Shown here piece after piece: positions 8,780-18,338 of a DNA stretch of 64,000 bases; position 1 is the stretch's first letter, and each line of letters opens with the position of its first letter. The DNA lies in assembly GCF_004571025.1 (NCBI RefSeq), contig NZ_SPQT01000002.1:496001-560000 (forward strand), written 5' to 3'. This DNA comes from Bradyrhizobium niftali (GTDB taxonomy: Bacteria; Pseudomonadota; Alphaproteobacteria; Rhizobiales; Xanthobacteraceae). A program made the translations under genes and the position numbers. The notes beneath the pieces were generated by a model that was not told the DNA's origin, did not search any database, and saw nothing but the letters and a program-made list of their open reading frames with translations.

Positions 8780-10023
8780 GCACGCATCCGGCAGTCAAGA
8801 ACGGTGCCTACGACGTCGCACGCGTGCGCCAGGATTTCCCGGCGCTGGCCATGCAGGTCTACGGCAAGCCGCTGGTCTATCTCGACAACGCCGCCTCGGC
8901 ACAGAAGCCGAGCGCCGTGCTCGACCGCATGACGCAGGCCTATACGAGCGAATACGCCAACGTGCATCGCGGCCTGCATTACCTCGCCAATGCCGCGACC
9001 GAAGCCTATGAAGGCGGCCGCACCAAGGTGGCGCAGTTCATCAACGCTGCCCGGACCGAAGAAGTGATCTTCACCCGCAACGCGACGGAGGCCATCAACC
9101 TGGTCGCCTCGTCCTGGGGCGGGCCGAATATCAAAGAGGGCGACGAGATCGTCATCTCGATCATGGAGCACCACTCCAACATCGTGCCCTGGCATTTCCT
9201 CAGGGAACGACAGGGGGCCGTGATCAAATGGGCGCCGGTCGACGACGAGGGCAATTTCCTCATCGACGAGTTCGAGAAGCTCCTGACCGCGAAGACCAAG
9301 CTGGTCGCGATCACGCAGATGTCGAACGCGCTAGGCACCATCGTCCCGATCAAGGACGTGGTGAAGATAGCTCACGCCCGCGGCATTCCCGTGCTGGTCG
9401 ACGGCAGCCAGGGTGCGGTGCATCTGCCCGTCGACGTCCAGGACCTCGGCTGCGATTTCTACGTCTTCACCGGCCACAAGGTGTACGGCCCGACCGGCAT
9501 CGGCGTGCTCTGGGCCAAGTACGACCATCTCGTCGCGATGCGCCCCTATAACGGCGGCGGCGAGATGATCCGCGAGGTCTCGCGCGAAGTCGTCACCTAT
9601 GGCGATCCCCCGCACAAGTTCGAGGCCGGCACACCCGCGATCGTCGAGGCCGTGGGCCTTGGCGCCGCCATCGACTACGTCAACTCGATCGGCAAGGAAC
9701 GCATCGCCGCCCACGAGCACGATCTCACCACCTATGCCCAGGACCGGCTGCGCGAGATCAACTCGCTGCGGCTGATCGGGACGGCGCGCGGCAAGGGTCC
9801 GGTGATCTCCTTCGAGCTCAAGGGCGCGCACGCCCACGACGTTGCCACCGTGATCGACCGCCAGGGCATCGCGGTGCGCGCCGGCACCCATTGCGTGATG
9901 CCGCTTTTAGAGCGGTTCAACGTGACGGCCACATGCCGGGCCTCGTTCGGCATGTATAATACGCGGGAAGAAGTCGATCATCTGGCACAGGCGCTGTTGA
10001 AGGCGCGGGATTTGTTCGCATGA
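8776..10023 (+). CDS. sufS: cysteine desulfurase SufS
   Basis: A 415-residue class II cysteine desulfurase feeding sulfur to SufBCD. Visible features are VYLDNAASAQKP at the N-terminus, the PLP-stacking histidine in SIMEHHSNIVPW, the Schiff-base lysine in FTGHKVYGPTGIG, and the catalytic cysteine in RAGTHCVMPL near residue 375. The rigid short loop around that cysteine separates it from the IscS-type enzyme at the head of the operon. Class II enzymes usually need SufE or SufU for turnover; neither gene is present in this window. The start overlaps the sufD stop and the stop overlaps the sufT-like start. Confidence 0.96.
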   Translation: MSTHPAVKNGAYDVARVRQDFPALAMQVYGKPLVYLDNAASAQKPSAVLDRMTQAYTSEYANVHRGLHYLANAATEAYEGGRTKVAQFINAARTEEVIFTRNATEAINLVASSWGGPNIKEGDEIVISIMEHHSNIVPWHFLRERQGAVIKWAPVDDEGNFLIDEFEKLLTAKTKLVAITQMSNALGTIVPIKDVVKIAHARGIPVLVDGSQGAVHLPVDVQDLGCDFYVFTGHKVYGPTGIGVLWAKYDHLVAMRPYNGGGEMIREVSREVVTYGDPPHKFEAGTPAIVEAVGLGAAIDYVNSIGKERIAAHEHDLTTYAQDRLREINSLRLIGTARGKGPVISFELKGAHAHDVATVIDRQGIAVRAGTHCVMPLLERFNVTATCRASFGMYNTREEVDHLAQALLKARDLFA

Positions 10024-10391
10024 GTGACACGGCCGAAATCAAAGCCAATCCGATGGAAACCCGGTCGGCGCTGCCGCCGGAGGAAACCGAGCGGCTGACC
10101 ACCGAGATCATCGCGGGCCTCAAGACCGTGTTCGATCCGGAGATTCCGGCCGACATCTACGAGCTCGGCCTGATTTACAAGGTCGAGATCAAGGACGACC
10201 GTTCCGTCGACGTGCAGATGACGCTGACGACGCCGAACTGCCCCGCCGCCGGCGAGTTGCCGACCATGGTCGAAAATGCGGTCGCCAGCGTCCCCGGCGT
10301 CGGCGTGGTCGACGTCAAGGTCGTCTGGGAGCCGCCGTGGACGCCCGAACGCATGAGCGACGAGGCCCGCCTCGTGCTCAACATGTGGTGA
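10020..10391 (+). CDS. SUF-associated MIP18/DUF59 protein (SufT-like)
   Basis: A 123-residue protein of the MIP18 (DUF59) family. The signature DPEIPADIYELGLIY lies near residue 39 and the conserved cysteine segment TLTTPNCPAAGELP near residue 69. Family members act as auxiliary factors in Fe-S protein maturation, and SufT proteins are coded in suf operons. It overlaps sufS by an ATGA junction and is 63 bases ahead of the A-type carrier gene, so it belongs to the operon. The first 25 residues are low-complexity and poorly conserved. Confidence 0.92.
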   Translation: MSDTAEIKANPMETRSALPPEETERLTTEIIAGLKTVFDPEIPADIYELGLIYKVEIKDDRSVDVQMTLTTPNCPAAGELPTMVENAVASVPGVGVVDVKVVWEPPWTPERMSDEARLVLNMW

Positions 10392-10454
10392 CGCGTACGT
10401 TCTGCTTTTCATTCCTGGCATTGAATTTGCTCCGCAACGGACCACATCACTGAC

Positions 10455-10856
10455 ATGACACAGGCAACACCAGCATCCTCCACCCCGAAGCCGCGGCGGC
10501 CGCGCCCGCAGGTGATGCGGCTGACGGATGCCGCCGCCCAGCGCATCAGCGAGCTGACCCAGCGCGCCGATTCCGAGATCGTCGGCCTGCGCGTCGGTGT
10601 GAAGAACGGCGGCTGCGCCGGCCAGTCCTATACCGTTGAGTATGCCCATGATGTCCGCCCGACCGACGAGGTCGTCGAGGACAAGGGCGTCAAGATCCTG
10701 GTCGATCCCAAGGCCGTGCTGTTCCTGCTCGGCACCGAGATGGACTACAAGGCCGACAAGATGCAGGCCCAGTTCGTCTTCAACAACCCCAACCAGGTCT
10801 CCGCCTGCGGCTGCGGCGAATCGGTCGAGCTGCGGCCGGCGAAGATCGACGGGTAA
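10455..10856 (+). CDS. sufA: A-type Fe-S carrier (SufA/HesB/IscA family)
   Basis: A 133-residue A-type carrier that receives clusters from the scaffold and passes them to client proteins. The three family cysteines are visible: one in KNGGCAGQSY and two in SACGCGESVEL near the C-terminus. A proline- and arginine-rich extension of about 20 residues precedes the domain, which starts at VMRLTDAAAQRI. It is the last gene of the suf operon; a palindromic repeat follows directly. The gene symbol is given for position in the operon; IscA-like function is equally compatible. Confidence 0.93.
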   Translation: MTQATPASSTPKPRRPRPQVMRLTDAAAQRISELTQRADSEIVGLRVGVKNGGCAGQSYTVEYAHDVRPTDEVVEDKGVKILVDPKAVLFLLGTEMDYKADKMQAQFVFNNPNQVSACGCGESVELRPAKIDG

Positions 10857-10882
10857 GCCCGGCTCGCGCCAATCCCACAGCT

Positions 10883-11006
10883 GTCGTCCTGGCGAAAGCC
10901 AGGACCCCATACCGCGTGATCTCTCGACGGGCCGCGTGGCGTGACGTCCAGTCTTGGCTAAACTACGCCCCGGGATAATGGGTCCTGGCTTTCGCCAGGA
11001 CGACCA
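10883..11006. repeat. palindromic intergenic repeat
   Basis: Two inverted arms (10883-10908 and 10979-11006) carry TCCTGGCGAAAGCCAGGA and its counterpart TCCTGGCTTTCGCCAGGA. Each arm can fold alone, and the two can pair with each other around a 70-base centre. It lies between the suf operon and the TfoX-like gene. The form is that of the abundant palindromic repeats between genes in Bradyrhizobium. It could act as a transcript end or stabiliser, but no T-run follows. Confidence 0.8.
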
Positions 11007-11024
11007 TGCGGAGAGAGCACGCCC

Positions 11025-11480
11025 ATGGACCGCGAATTCCTGATCGACCTGTTCGCCGATTTCGGCCCTGTCACCATCCGCAAGATGTTCTCCGGCCACG
11101 GCATCTCCGCCGACGGCACCAACTTCGCGCTCGCCTTGCGCGCCGGCCTGTTCCTCCGCGCCGACGAATTGACCATCCCCGACTTCGAGGCAGAAGGCTC
11201 AAAGCCGTTCCAATACTCGACCCGCGCCAAGACCGTGACCGTCAACTCCTACTGGGAGCTGCCCGCGCGGCTGTTCGACGATTCCCAGGAGCTTGCGCAA
11301 TGGGCGAGGGCGGCGCTTGCCGCCGCCCAGCGCGCCAAGGTGAAGCAGCGGCCCAGGGGTAAGAAGGCGTCGAAGAAGGCGGCGAGCCAACCGGCGAAGA
11401 AAGCGGTCAAATCTGCGAAAGCGCCGAACAAGGCGAGCAAGAAGAGCCCGGTCCGCAAGCGCGCCAGGCGAAGGGGCTGA
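11025..11480 (+). CDS. TfoX N-terminal domain protein with lysine-rich tail
   Basis: A 151-residue protein. Residues 1-100 form a TfoX_N domain (opening MDREFLIDLFADFGPVTIRK, then MFSGHGISADGTNFAL and ELPARLFDD). From about residue 104 the chain turns into a basic, low-complexity tail rich in K, A and S with repeated AKKA/KASKK units and ending KRARRRG. Such tails resemble histone H1 or HU-type nucleic-acid binding tails, so contact with DNA or RNA is likely (inference). TfoX is known as a competence activator in gammaproteobacteria, but single TfoX_N proteins in alphaproteobacteria have no settled role. No competence genes are near. Confidence 0.85.
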   Translation: MDREFLIDLFADFGPVTIRKMFSGHGISADGTNFALALRAGLFLRADELTIPDFEAEGSKPFQYSTRAKTVTVNSYWELPARLFDDSQELAQWARAALAAAQRAKVKQRPRGKKASKKAASQPAKKAVKSAKAPNKASKKSPVRKRARRRG

Positions 11481-11482
11481 GC

Positions 11483-12013
11483 TCAGTCCGCCGCCTTGGT
11501 CAGACCAACCCTCATGTCCTTGGCCACGAAGACGCAGGTGCCGTCGGCAAGCACCCGGCCGTCGGCAATGCCGAGCACCAGCTTGCCGCGCCGGACCTGG
11601 CGCATGGCGACCTCGTAGCGCACGCGCTGCGCGTCCGGTGTGATGGTGCCCGTGCACTCGACTTCGCCGACGCCGATGGCGCGGCCCTTGCCCGGTGAGC
11701 CCGACCAGCCGAGCCAATAGCCGATCATCTGCCACATGGCATCGAGCCCGAGAGAGGACGGCATCATCGGATCGCCGCGAAAGTGGCAATCGAAGAACCA
11801 ATGGCCCGGTACGATATCGAGCTCGCCGACGATATGGCCCTTGCCGAACGCGCCGCCGTCCAGGCTGATCTCGGAGATGCGGTCCATCATCAGCATCGGC
11901 GGTGCCGGCAATTGCGCATTGCCGGGGCCGAAATAGCCGCCTTCGCTCGATCGCAGCAGCTCGTCCCGGGTGTAGGACGGTTGCGGGCTGTGAAAATCAT
12001 GGGGATTGGCCAA
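11483..12013 (-). CDS. FabA-like 3-hydroxyacyl-ACP dehydratase
   Basis: A hot-dog-fold dehydratase of the FabA family, which removes water from 3-hydroxydecanoyl-ACP and can isomerise the product to start unsaturated fatty acids. The active-site histidine is in CHFRGDPMMP and the aspartate in LGLDAMWQ; YFGPGNAQLPAPPMLMMDRI is the family N-terminal signature. The glycine-cysteine usual before LGLDA is replaced by two serines. I choose a TTG start at 12013 (176 residues, normal length) because AGAGGA lies 9 bases ahead; an upstream start at 12121 would add 36 poorly conserved residues. No fabB is adjacent, so this may be a second, specialised copy. Confidence 0.85.
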   Translation of the reverse strand: MANPHDFHSPQPSYTRDELLRSSEGGYFGPGNAQLPAPPMLMMDRISEISLDGGAFGKGHIVGELDIVPGHWFFDCHFRGDPMMPSSLGLDAMWQMIGYWLGWSGSPGKGRAIGVGEVECTGTITPDAQRVRYEVAMRQVRRGKLVLGIADGRVLADGTCVFVAKDMRVGLTKAAD

Positions 12014-12117
12014 GGCGACAAGTCCTCTGGACGCTCGCACCGTAAGGCGGCGAGGAAGATGTTGCTCGTCGGGAGAGAATGTCAAGCGCGCATGGTCTTC
12101 TGCTCGCGGTGTCCGCG

Positions 12118-13185
12118 TCACGCCACGCGACTGTGGCTCTCGATGGCAAATTCCGGATCGGCTTCGCAGATCACGCGGTTGCGGCCGTTGCGCTTGGCGG
12201 CGTAGAGGCAGGCATCGGCGCGTTCGATCAGCGCGTCGGTGTCGTCGCCCGGCTTGAGCATGGAGACGCCGACGGAGATGGTGACGCGGCCGAGAATCTC
12301 GCCGGTCGATTTCTTCTTCAATTCCTTCGCCATGACGGCGCGGCGGATGTGATCGGCGACCGTGAGGGCCTGGCGCAGGGCGGTGTTGGGCAGCAGCACG
12401 GCGAACTCCTCGCCGCCATAGCGCGCGGTGATGTCCTGCCCCTTGATGGTCTGCTTCATGGACAGGCCGACCAGGCGCAGCACCTGGTCGCCGGTGAGAT
12501 GGCCGTAGGAATCGTTGAACGACTTGAAGTGGTCGATGTCGAACAGCAGCAGCGACAGCGGCTCGCCTGATGCGAGCGCGCTCTGCACGGCCATGTCGAT
12601 CATGCGGTCGAAATATTTGCGGTTGCCGAGGCCCGTGAGCGGGTCGGTCAGGCTCTCGGCGCGGATCGCCTCCAGGCTCTGCTGGAGATTGCTGATCTCG
12701 CTCCTGGACAGTGTCAGCCGGTCTTCCAGCGCCTTGTTGGTCTCGCGCATCTCGTTGGTCGAACGCATAAGCGTCTCGACGATCGCCTTGATCTGCTCGC
12801 GGCTCTTGGCCGACGACAGCCGTTCGGTCGCGCCCGACAGGCTGGCGTCATAGGAGCCGGTCATGCCGAGCGCGTCGCTCAGCACCTTCATCACGTCGTC
12901 GATCTCGCCGATGACGCGCGCGCCGACCTTATCGATGCGATCGGTGGTCTTGATGTGGGAGAGATAGGTTTCGTAGATCTGCTCGAGATCGGCTTCGGTC
13001 AGCTTGCCGTGGCGGGCCAGCGTCTCGTTGATGATCTTGTTGAGCGGCGCGTTGTAGCCGGTGGCGTAGACGTACCAGATCTCGTAATTGCGGGGAATTG
13101 CGGTTTGGCGGAGCGAGCGGATCTGACCGAGCGCCACCTCGGCGAACGCCATCGTGCGTTCGTGTTCGTCGAGCACCTTGACCAC
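12118..13185 (-). CDS. diguanylate cyclase (GGDEF domain)
   Basis: A soluble protein of about 355 residues that should make cyclic di-GMP from GTP. The C-terminal GGDEF domain (about 190-350) has the active motif RYGGEEF and a well-conserved DPLTGLGNRKYFD opening. The N-terminal half is helical, with the stretch IPRNYEIWYVYATGYN near residue 30 and a likely coiled coil before the catalytic domain, seen also in related rhizobial cyclases. I find no RxxD product-inhibition site immediately ahead of GGEEF. A GTG at 13185 is preferred; an in-frame TTG at 13215 would add ten residues. There is no EAL domain. The sensed signal is unknown. Confidence 0.9.
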   Translation of the reverse strand: MVKVLDEHERTMAFAEVALGQIRSLRQTAIPRNYEIWYVYATGYNAPLNKIINETLARHGKLTEADLEQIYETYLSHIKTTDRIDKVGARVIGEIDDVMKVLSDALGMTGSYDASLSGATERLSSAKSREQIKAIVETLMRSTNEMRETNKALEDRLTLSRSEISNLQQSLEAIRAESLTDPLTGLGNRKYFDRMIDMAVQSALASGEPLSLLLFDIDHFKSFNDSYGHLTGDQVLRLVGLSMKQTIKGQDITARYGGEEFAVLLPNTALRQALTVADHIRRAVMAKELKKKSTGEILGRVTISVGVSMLKPGDDTDALIERADACLYAAKRNGRNRVICEADPEFAIESHSRVA

Positions 13186-13330
13186 GGAACATACCCCACA
13201 GCGGTCGGTGCGCAATCGACCGCGGCAATACTTAAATTATGTTCGTAGGCTAACGGACGATCGTGAACACCCCGTAAATATACGTTCACGAATGCGTCCG
13301 AAAAAGTGTGCGGCAGTCTGTCTCAATCGA

Positions 13331-13348
13331 CCTGAAGCGCGTCGCGCT

Positions 13349-13353
<5 letters not shown>
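13331..13353. repeat. perfect hairpin overlapping the helicase stop codon
   Basis: A 10-bp perfect stem with a 3-base loop (CCTGAAGCGC and its complement) spans the last codon and stop of the minus-strand helicase gene. There is no T-run after it on either strand, so intrinsic termination is doubtful; an mRNA 3'-end protecting structure is possible. Confidence 0.7.
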
Positions 13354-14884
<1,531 letters not shown>

Positions 14885-15174
14885 TGAGCCTCTGGTCGAA
14901 ACCGCCGTTCGGAATCGAGGGTAATAAGGCTGGTCGCGTTCCACCCCGAAACGGCGCGCTCTCAAGGAAGCTGGGGGTGCTGACTCACGCGAACAAAGCG
15001 CAAGGCTCAAGAATCGCTCTTCGATCTGAGCCGCGTCGCTCCGGAACATAGGCGGGAATCGGCCAAAGTCAATGGAGCAGGCGCGGGAAGACCCTAAAAA
15101 CCCTGAGGTTTTGCCCAAATAGCGGGCTTGGCTGGGGTTTTCCGCCTCAGCCATTGGCCGAGCGGTGGGAGCGC

Positions 15175-16200
15175 CTAATGCCCTTCGGCCCCCCGCGCCC
15201 GGAAGTCGCCGGGGGCTATGCCATAGGCGGCGTTGAAGACCCGGTAATAGGTCGCCAGGCTCTCGAAGCCGCAGGAGGTCGCGATGTCGGCGATCAGCCG
15301 CTCCGGCGTCTCGCGCAGCAGGCGGCGGCTTCGCTTGAGGCGCTCGTCGGTCACGGTCTGCGAGAAGCTCTTCTCGGCGGCCTCGAACAGCATGTGCAGG
15401 TGACGCACGGAAACGCCGAGCAGATCGGCCACCATCGCCGGCGCCAGATCCGGGCTTTGCAGGTGACGCGCGATCAGGCGCCGCGCCTGCGAGAGACGGG
15501 CGGTCCGCAGCGCAGCCTGTCCGAGCCGGCTGCCGGGGCGCACGATGCCGCGCTCGATCAGCGCCAGATGGGCCAGGGCTTGAACTAAGGAGGCCTGAAC
15601 CAAGGAGGCTTGAGCTAAGGAGGTTTGAGCTAAGGAGGCCTGAACCATGGAGCTCGCATCGGCCGCGCCGTCATCGCCAGCGGCGGCCTCGCCGAGATCG
15701 GCAAAGCAGGCCGCGAGCAGGGGCGCCAGAGCGGGGTCATTGAAGGTCTTCGGCGCGAGTTCGCGGATGCGCCTGTCCTGCGCCGGGATGTGGTTGACGG
15801 GGATCTTCAGGATGCGCAGGTGGAAGCCCCCGGCGCCGAGCGGCGCGGTGCGGTAGGGCAGGTCGGTATGGCTGGTGGCGAAGCTGCCATTGGCGATCGC
15901 GAAGTCGTTTCCGCGTATGCCGCCGAACCAGCCGCCGCTGCCGAGCTGCTGGTAGACGCAGATGCTGTCGCCGGGCGCGTAGGCGATGTCGGAGGTGCTG
16001 CGCTCGACCGTGTAGTGCGATGCCTTCAGCTCGACGAGACCGCCGCCGCCGAGCTGGCGCAGCGAGAATTCGCCGAAGAAGTCGGCGCGCCGCTCGCGCT
16101 CGAGTTCGGCGGTGACGCCGAACAGGCCCTTGGCGCGCACCTCGCGCCAATAGTCGAAGCGGTCATGCGGCTCGACCTCGTCGGTACACCAGCGGTTCAC
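15175..16200 (-). CDS. AraC-family transcriptional regulator
   Basis: A 341-residue regulator with an N-terminal AraC-binding-like domain (about 10-185; opening MNRWCTDEVEPHDRFDYWREV is typical of the PF14525 group) and a C-terminal pair of helix-turn-helix motifs (about 235-335) with SQARRLIARHLQSPDLAP and IADIATSCGFESLATYYRVF. The linker contains a run of five-residue repeats (ASLAQ, TSLAQ, ASLVQ) made by a 15-bp tandem repeat at 15581-15655. The gene is divergent from the caspase-like gene at 16407 with about 200 bases between. Its inducer and targets are unknown; an autoregulated or neighbouring target is possible. Confidence 0.9.
   Translation of the reverse strand: MNRWCTDEVEPHDRFDYWREVRAKGLFGVTAELERERRADFFGEFSLRQLGGGGLVELKASHYTVERSTSDIAYAPGDSICVYQQLGSGGWFGGIRGNDFAIANGSFATSHTDLPYRTAPLGAGGFHLRILKIPVNHIPAQDRRIRELAPKTFNDPALAPLLAACFADLGEAAAGDDGAADASSMVQASLAQTSLAQASLVQASLVQALAHLALIERGIVRPGSRLGQAALRTARLSQARRLIARHLQSPDLAPAMVADLLGVSVRHLHMLFEAAEKSFSQTVTDERLKRSRRLLRETPERLIADIATSCGFESLATYYRVFNAAYGIAPGDFRARGAEGH
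15581..15655. repeat. 15-bp in-frame tandem repeat in the AraC-family gene
   Basis: Four full 15-base units (starting at 15581, 15596, 15611 and 15626; pattern TGARCYAAGGAGGYY) and one decayed fifth unit. On the minus strand they code for ASLxQ pentapeptides in the linker between the ligand domain and the DNA-binding domain. Units differ by only a few bases, indicating recent slippage expansion. Length 15 keeps the frame. Confidence 0.9.
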
Positions 16201-16406
16201 GATAGCCCTCGTCCCCGAACGGAATTTCGCCTAAGAAAAAGCAGATTCCAGCTGCTCTTGCCATAGGCCCAGACGATGGAACCGGTGGCCTATGCCGGTT
16301 GAACCGCCGCTATGGCTGGACCGACTATGACAACAACGGCTGAAGGTCGCCAATGGACTGTACGAGGGGCGCCGGCGGTAAGCCGTCCTGCAACGGGAAT
16401 TTTTCG

Positions 16407-17921
16407 ATGACGCGTCGGCTTTTCAGAATTCTGGCGACCCTTGGCCTCGCGGCGAGCCTGGGCGGCTTTGCGCTTCCCGCCCACGCCGAGAAGCGCGTCG
16501 CGCTCGTCGTCGGCAACAACGACTACAGGAACGTCCCGAAACTGCTCAAGGCGGTCAACGACGCCCGCACCATGGGCGACACGCTGAAGCAGCTCGGCTT
16601 CTCGGTGATGGTCGCGGAGAACCAGAGCCGCCAGCAATTCTCCGAGACGCTGCTCGCGTTCGACCGGTCGATCGAGCCCGGCGACACCGCGTTCTTCTTC
16701 TATGCCGGCCACGGTTTCGAGATCGCGGGCCAGAACTATCTGCTGCCGACCGACGTGCCGGCGGCGACGGAAGGACAGGAAGAGCTGGTACGCGACGCCT
16801 CCATCCTGGCGGATCGCATCGTCGAGCGCCTTCAGAACAAGAAGGCGCGGACCTCGATCCTGGTGTTCGATGCCTGCCGCAACAATCCGTTCGAACGCAA
16901 GGGGACTCGCGCGGTCGCCGGCGCCGGCGGGCTCGCGCCGATGACGCAGCTGCCCGAAGGCGTATTCTCCGTGTTCTCGGCCGGTCCCCGCCAGACCGCG
17001 CTCGATCGTCTCTCCAACGACGACGCCAATCCCAATTCGGTGTTCACGCGCACCTTCGCCAAGGAGCTGCTGCAACCCGGCGAGAACCTCGTGCAGGTGG
17101 CGCAGCGTACCCGCCGTCTCGTCAGCGAAATGGCCGACACCGTCAAGCACAGGCAGGTGCCGGTCTATTTCGACCAGATGGTCGACGACGTCTTCCTGAA
17201 CAGCGTCGCGAAAGACGCGGCTGCTCGCCCGGCCGATCCGCCGCCGCAGAAGCTTGCGGCCCTGCCGCCGGTGTCGGTGCCGCGCGTGCCGAAGGAGGAA
17301 ACCACCAATGCGCCGATCGCGAGCTTCTCGCGCCACAATGGCGGATGGAGCGTGGTGTTCTCCTTCGCCGATCCGACGCTCGGCATTTCCTGGCGCATGG
17401 CCGGCAATGGCGATTTCCGCGAGACCGGATTCATCGACACGCTCGATCCGCGCACGCGCAAGCGGATGCCGAACCCGTCGATCGAATTGCCGCCGGATGC
17501 GCCGGCCGGCACCATCGAGGTTCGCTATGTCGATCAGTCCGGCGACATGCAGGGCCCGTTCCCGATCAGGTTCGATCCGGAGGCTGCGCTGATCCGCGAC
17601 CAGCGCAAGATCCTGGACATGACTGCGACGAGCTGGCTGTCATTCCGCGAGTTCAACGGGCTGCTCGTCTACTACACGCACCTCGTGTCCTACCGCTGCG
17701 CCATCCGCGAGGTGCGCATCGGCATCGACACCGCGGTACCGAACCAGGTGCTGAAGATGCCGGGGTGCGACATGCGCGACCCCAGCGCGATCACCGCCGG
17801 CATGCCGCTCTACATGAAGCTCGCTCCGGCCACGCAGTTCGTCTCGGTGGAGCTGACCTATCGCGACGGCAGCGTGTCGGAGATCAAGAGTTTTCGCGCG
17901 GCGAACCGCAGCAACAACTAA
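16407..17921 (+). CDS. exported caspase-like (peptidase C14) protein
   Basis: A 504-residue protein with a Sec signal peptide (about residues 1-27, ending PAHA) and a metacaspase/caspase-like p20 domain from VALVVGNNDYRN near residue 32. The catalytic dyad is intact: His102 in YAGHGFEI and Cys157 in FDACRNNPF. After about residue 280 a proline-rich linker leads to a C-terminal beta-rich region of unknown type. Such proteins are numerous in Bradyrhizobium and their substrates are unknown; a periplasmic protease is inferred. The ATG at 16407 is preferred over 16353 because it starts the signal peptide directly. Confidence 0.88.
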   Translation: MTRRLFRILATLGLAASLGGFALPAHAEKRVALVVGNNDYRNVPKLLKAVNDARTMGDTLKQLGFSVMVAENQSRQQFSETLLAFDRSIEPGDTAFFFYAGHGFEIAGQNYLLPTDVPAATEGQEELVRDASILADRIVERLQNKKARTSILVFDACRNNPFERKGTRAVAGAGGLAPMTQLPEGVFSVFSAGPRQTALDRLSNDDANPNSVFTRTFAKELLQPGENLVQVAQRTRRLVSEMADTVKHRQVPVYFDQMVDDVFLNSVAKDAAARPADPPPQKLAALPPVSVPRVPKEETTNAPIASFSRHNGGWSVVFSFADPTLGISWRMAGNGDFRETGFIDTLDPRTRKRMPNPSIELPPDAPAGTIEVRYVDQSGDMQGPFPIRFDPEAALIRDQRKILDMTATSWLSFREFNGLLVYYTHLVSYRCAIREVRIGIDTAVPNQVLKMPGCDMRDPSAITAGMPLYMKLAPATQFVSVELTYRDGSVSEIKSFRAANRSNN

Positions 17922-17942
17922 GGTGCCGAGCGGGCGGCGCCG

Positions 17943-18266
17943 CTACGCGCGGCGCTTCCTGATAAGGCGCTTGAAGGACTCGACGGCTTCGATCAAGGGC
18001 GGAGCCAGCGAGAAGAGCGCGCCCATCGCGATCGAGATGATGACGTGGCGAAGCAGGAGCTTCTCCTGCTCCTCGAACGGATAGCCGTTCTGGTCGATCG
18101 GCACCGGTGCAAGCGCGCCGGTTGGCCGCGGATGCGACTTCCGTGGCGGGATCATGATCACGACGAAAAGCACGTTGATCAGGATCCAGACGCCGAGCAG
18201 TATGAGGATCGTCCGCACTGCAATTTCCTGAAAGAAATCGAAATTCGCTGCGACGCTAACGGGCAT
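17943..18266 (-). CDS. small membrane protein of unknown function
   Basis: A 107-residue protein with one clear membrane helix at about residues 18-38 (TILILLGVWILINVLFVVIM) and a second hydrophobic segment at about 76-92. Between them lies a proline-rich, probably cytoplasmic or periplasmic loop with KSHPRP and DQNGYPFEEQEKLLLRH. The C-terminus is basic (KRLIRKRRA). I do not recognise the family. It is convergent with the caspase-like gene, 21 bases away. Codon use and length suggest a real gene. Confidence 0.6.
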   Translation of the reverse strand: MPVSVAANFDFFQEIAVRTILILLGVWILINVLFVVIMIPPRKSHPRPTGALAPVPIDQNGYPFEEQEKLLLRHVIISIAMGALFSLAPPLIEAVESFKRLIRKRRA

Positions 18267-18338
18267 TCACAGCTGCGGCAACTTAAACCTGCTTGTTGCA
18301 CCGCACAGAAAACTTAAGTCGTAAACGGGGATTCTGCC

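Noticed and set aside
11025..11480. Competence system around the TfoX-like gene
   Set aside because: No comEA, comEC, dprA or pilus genes are nearby; the domain alone does not show competence.
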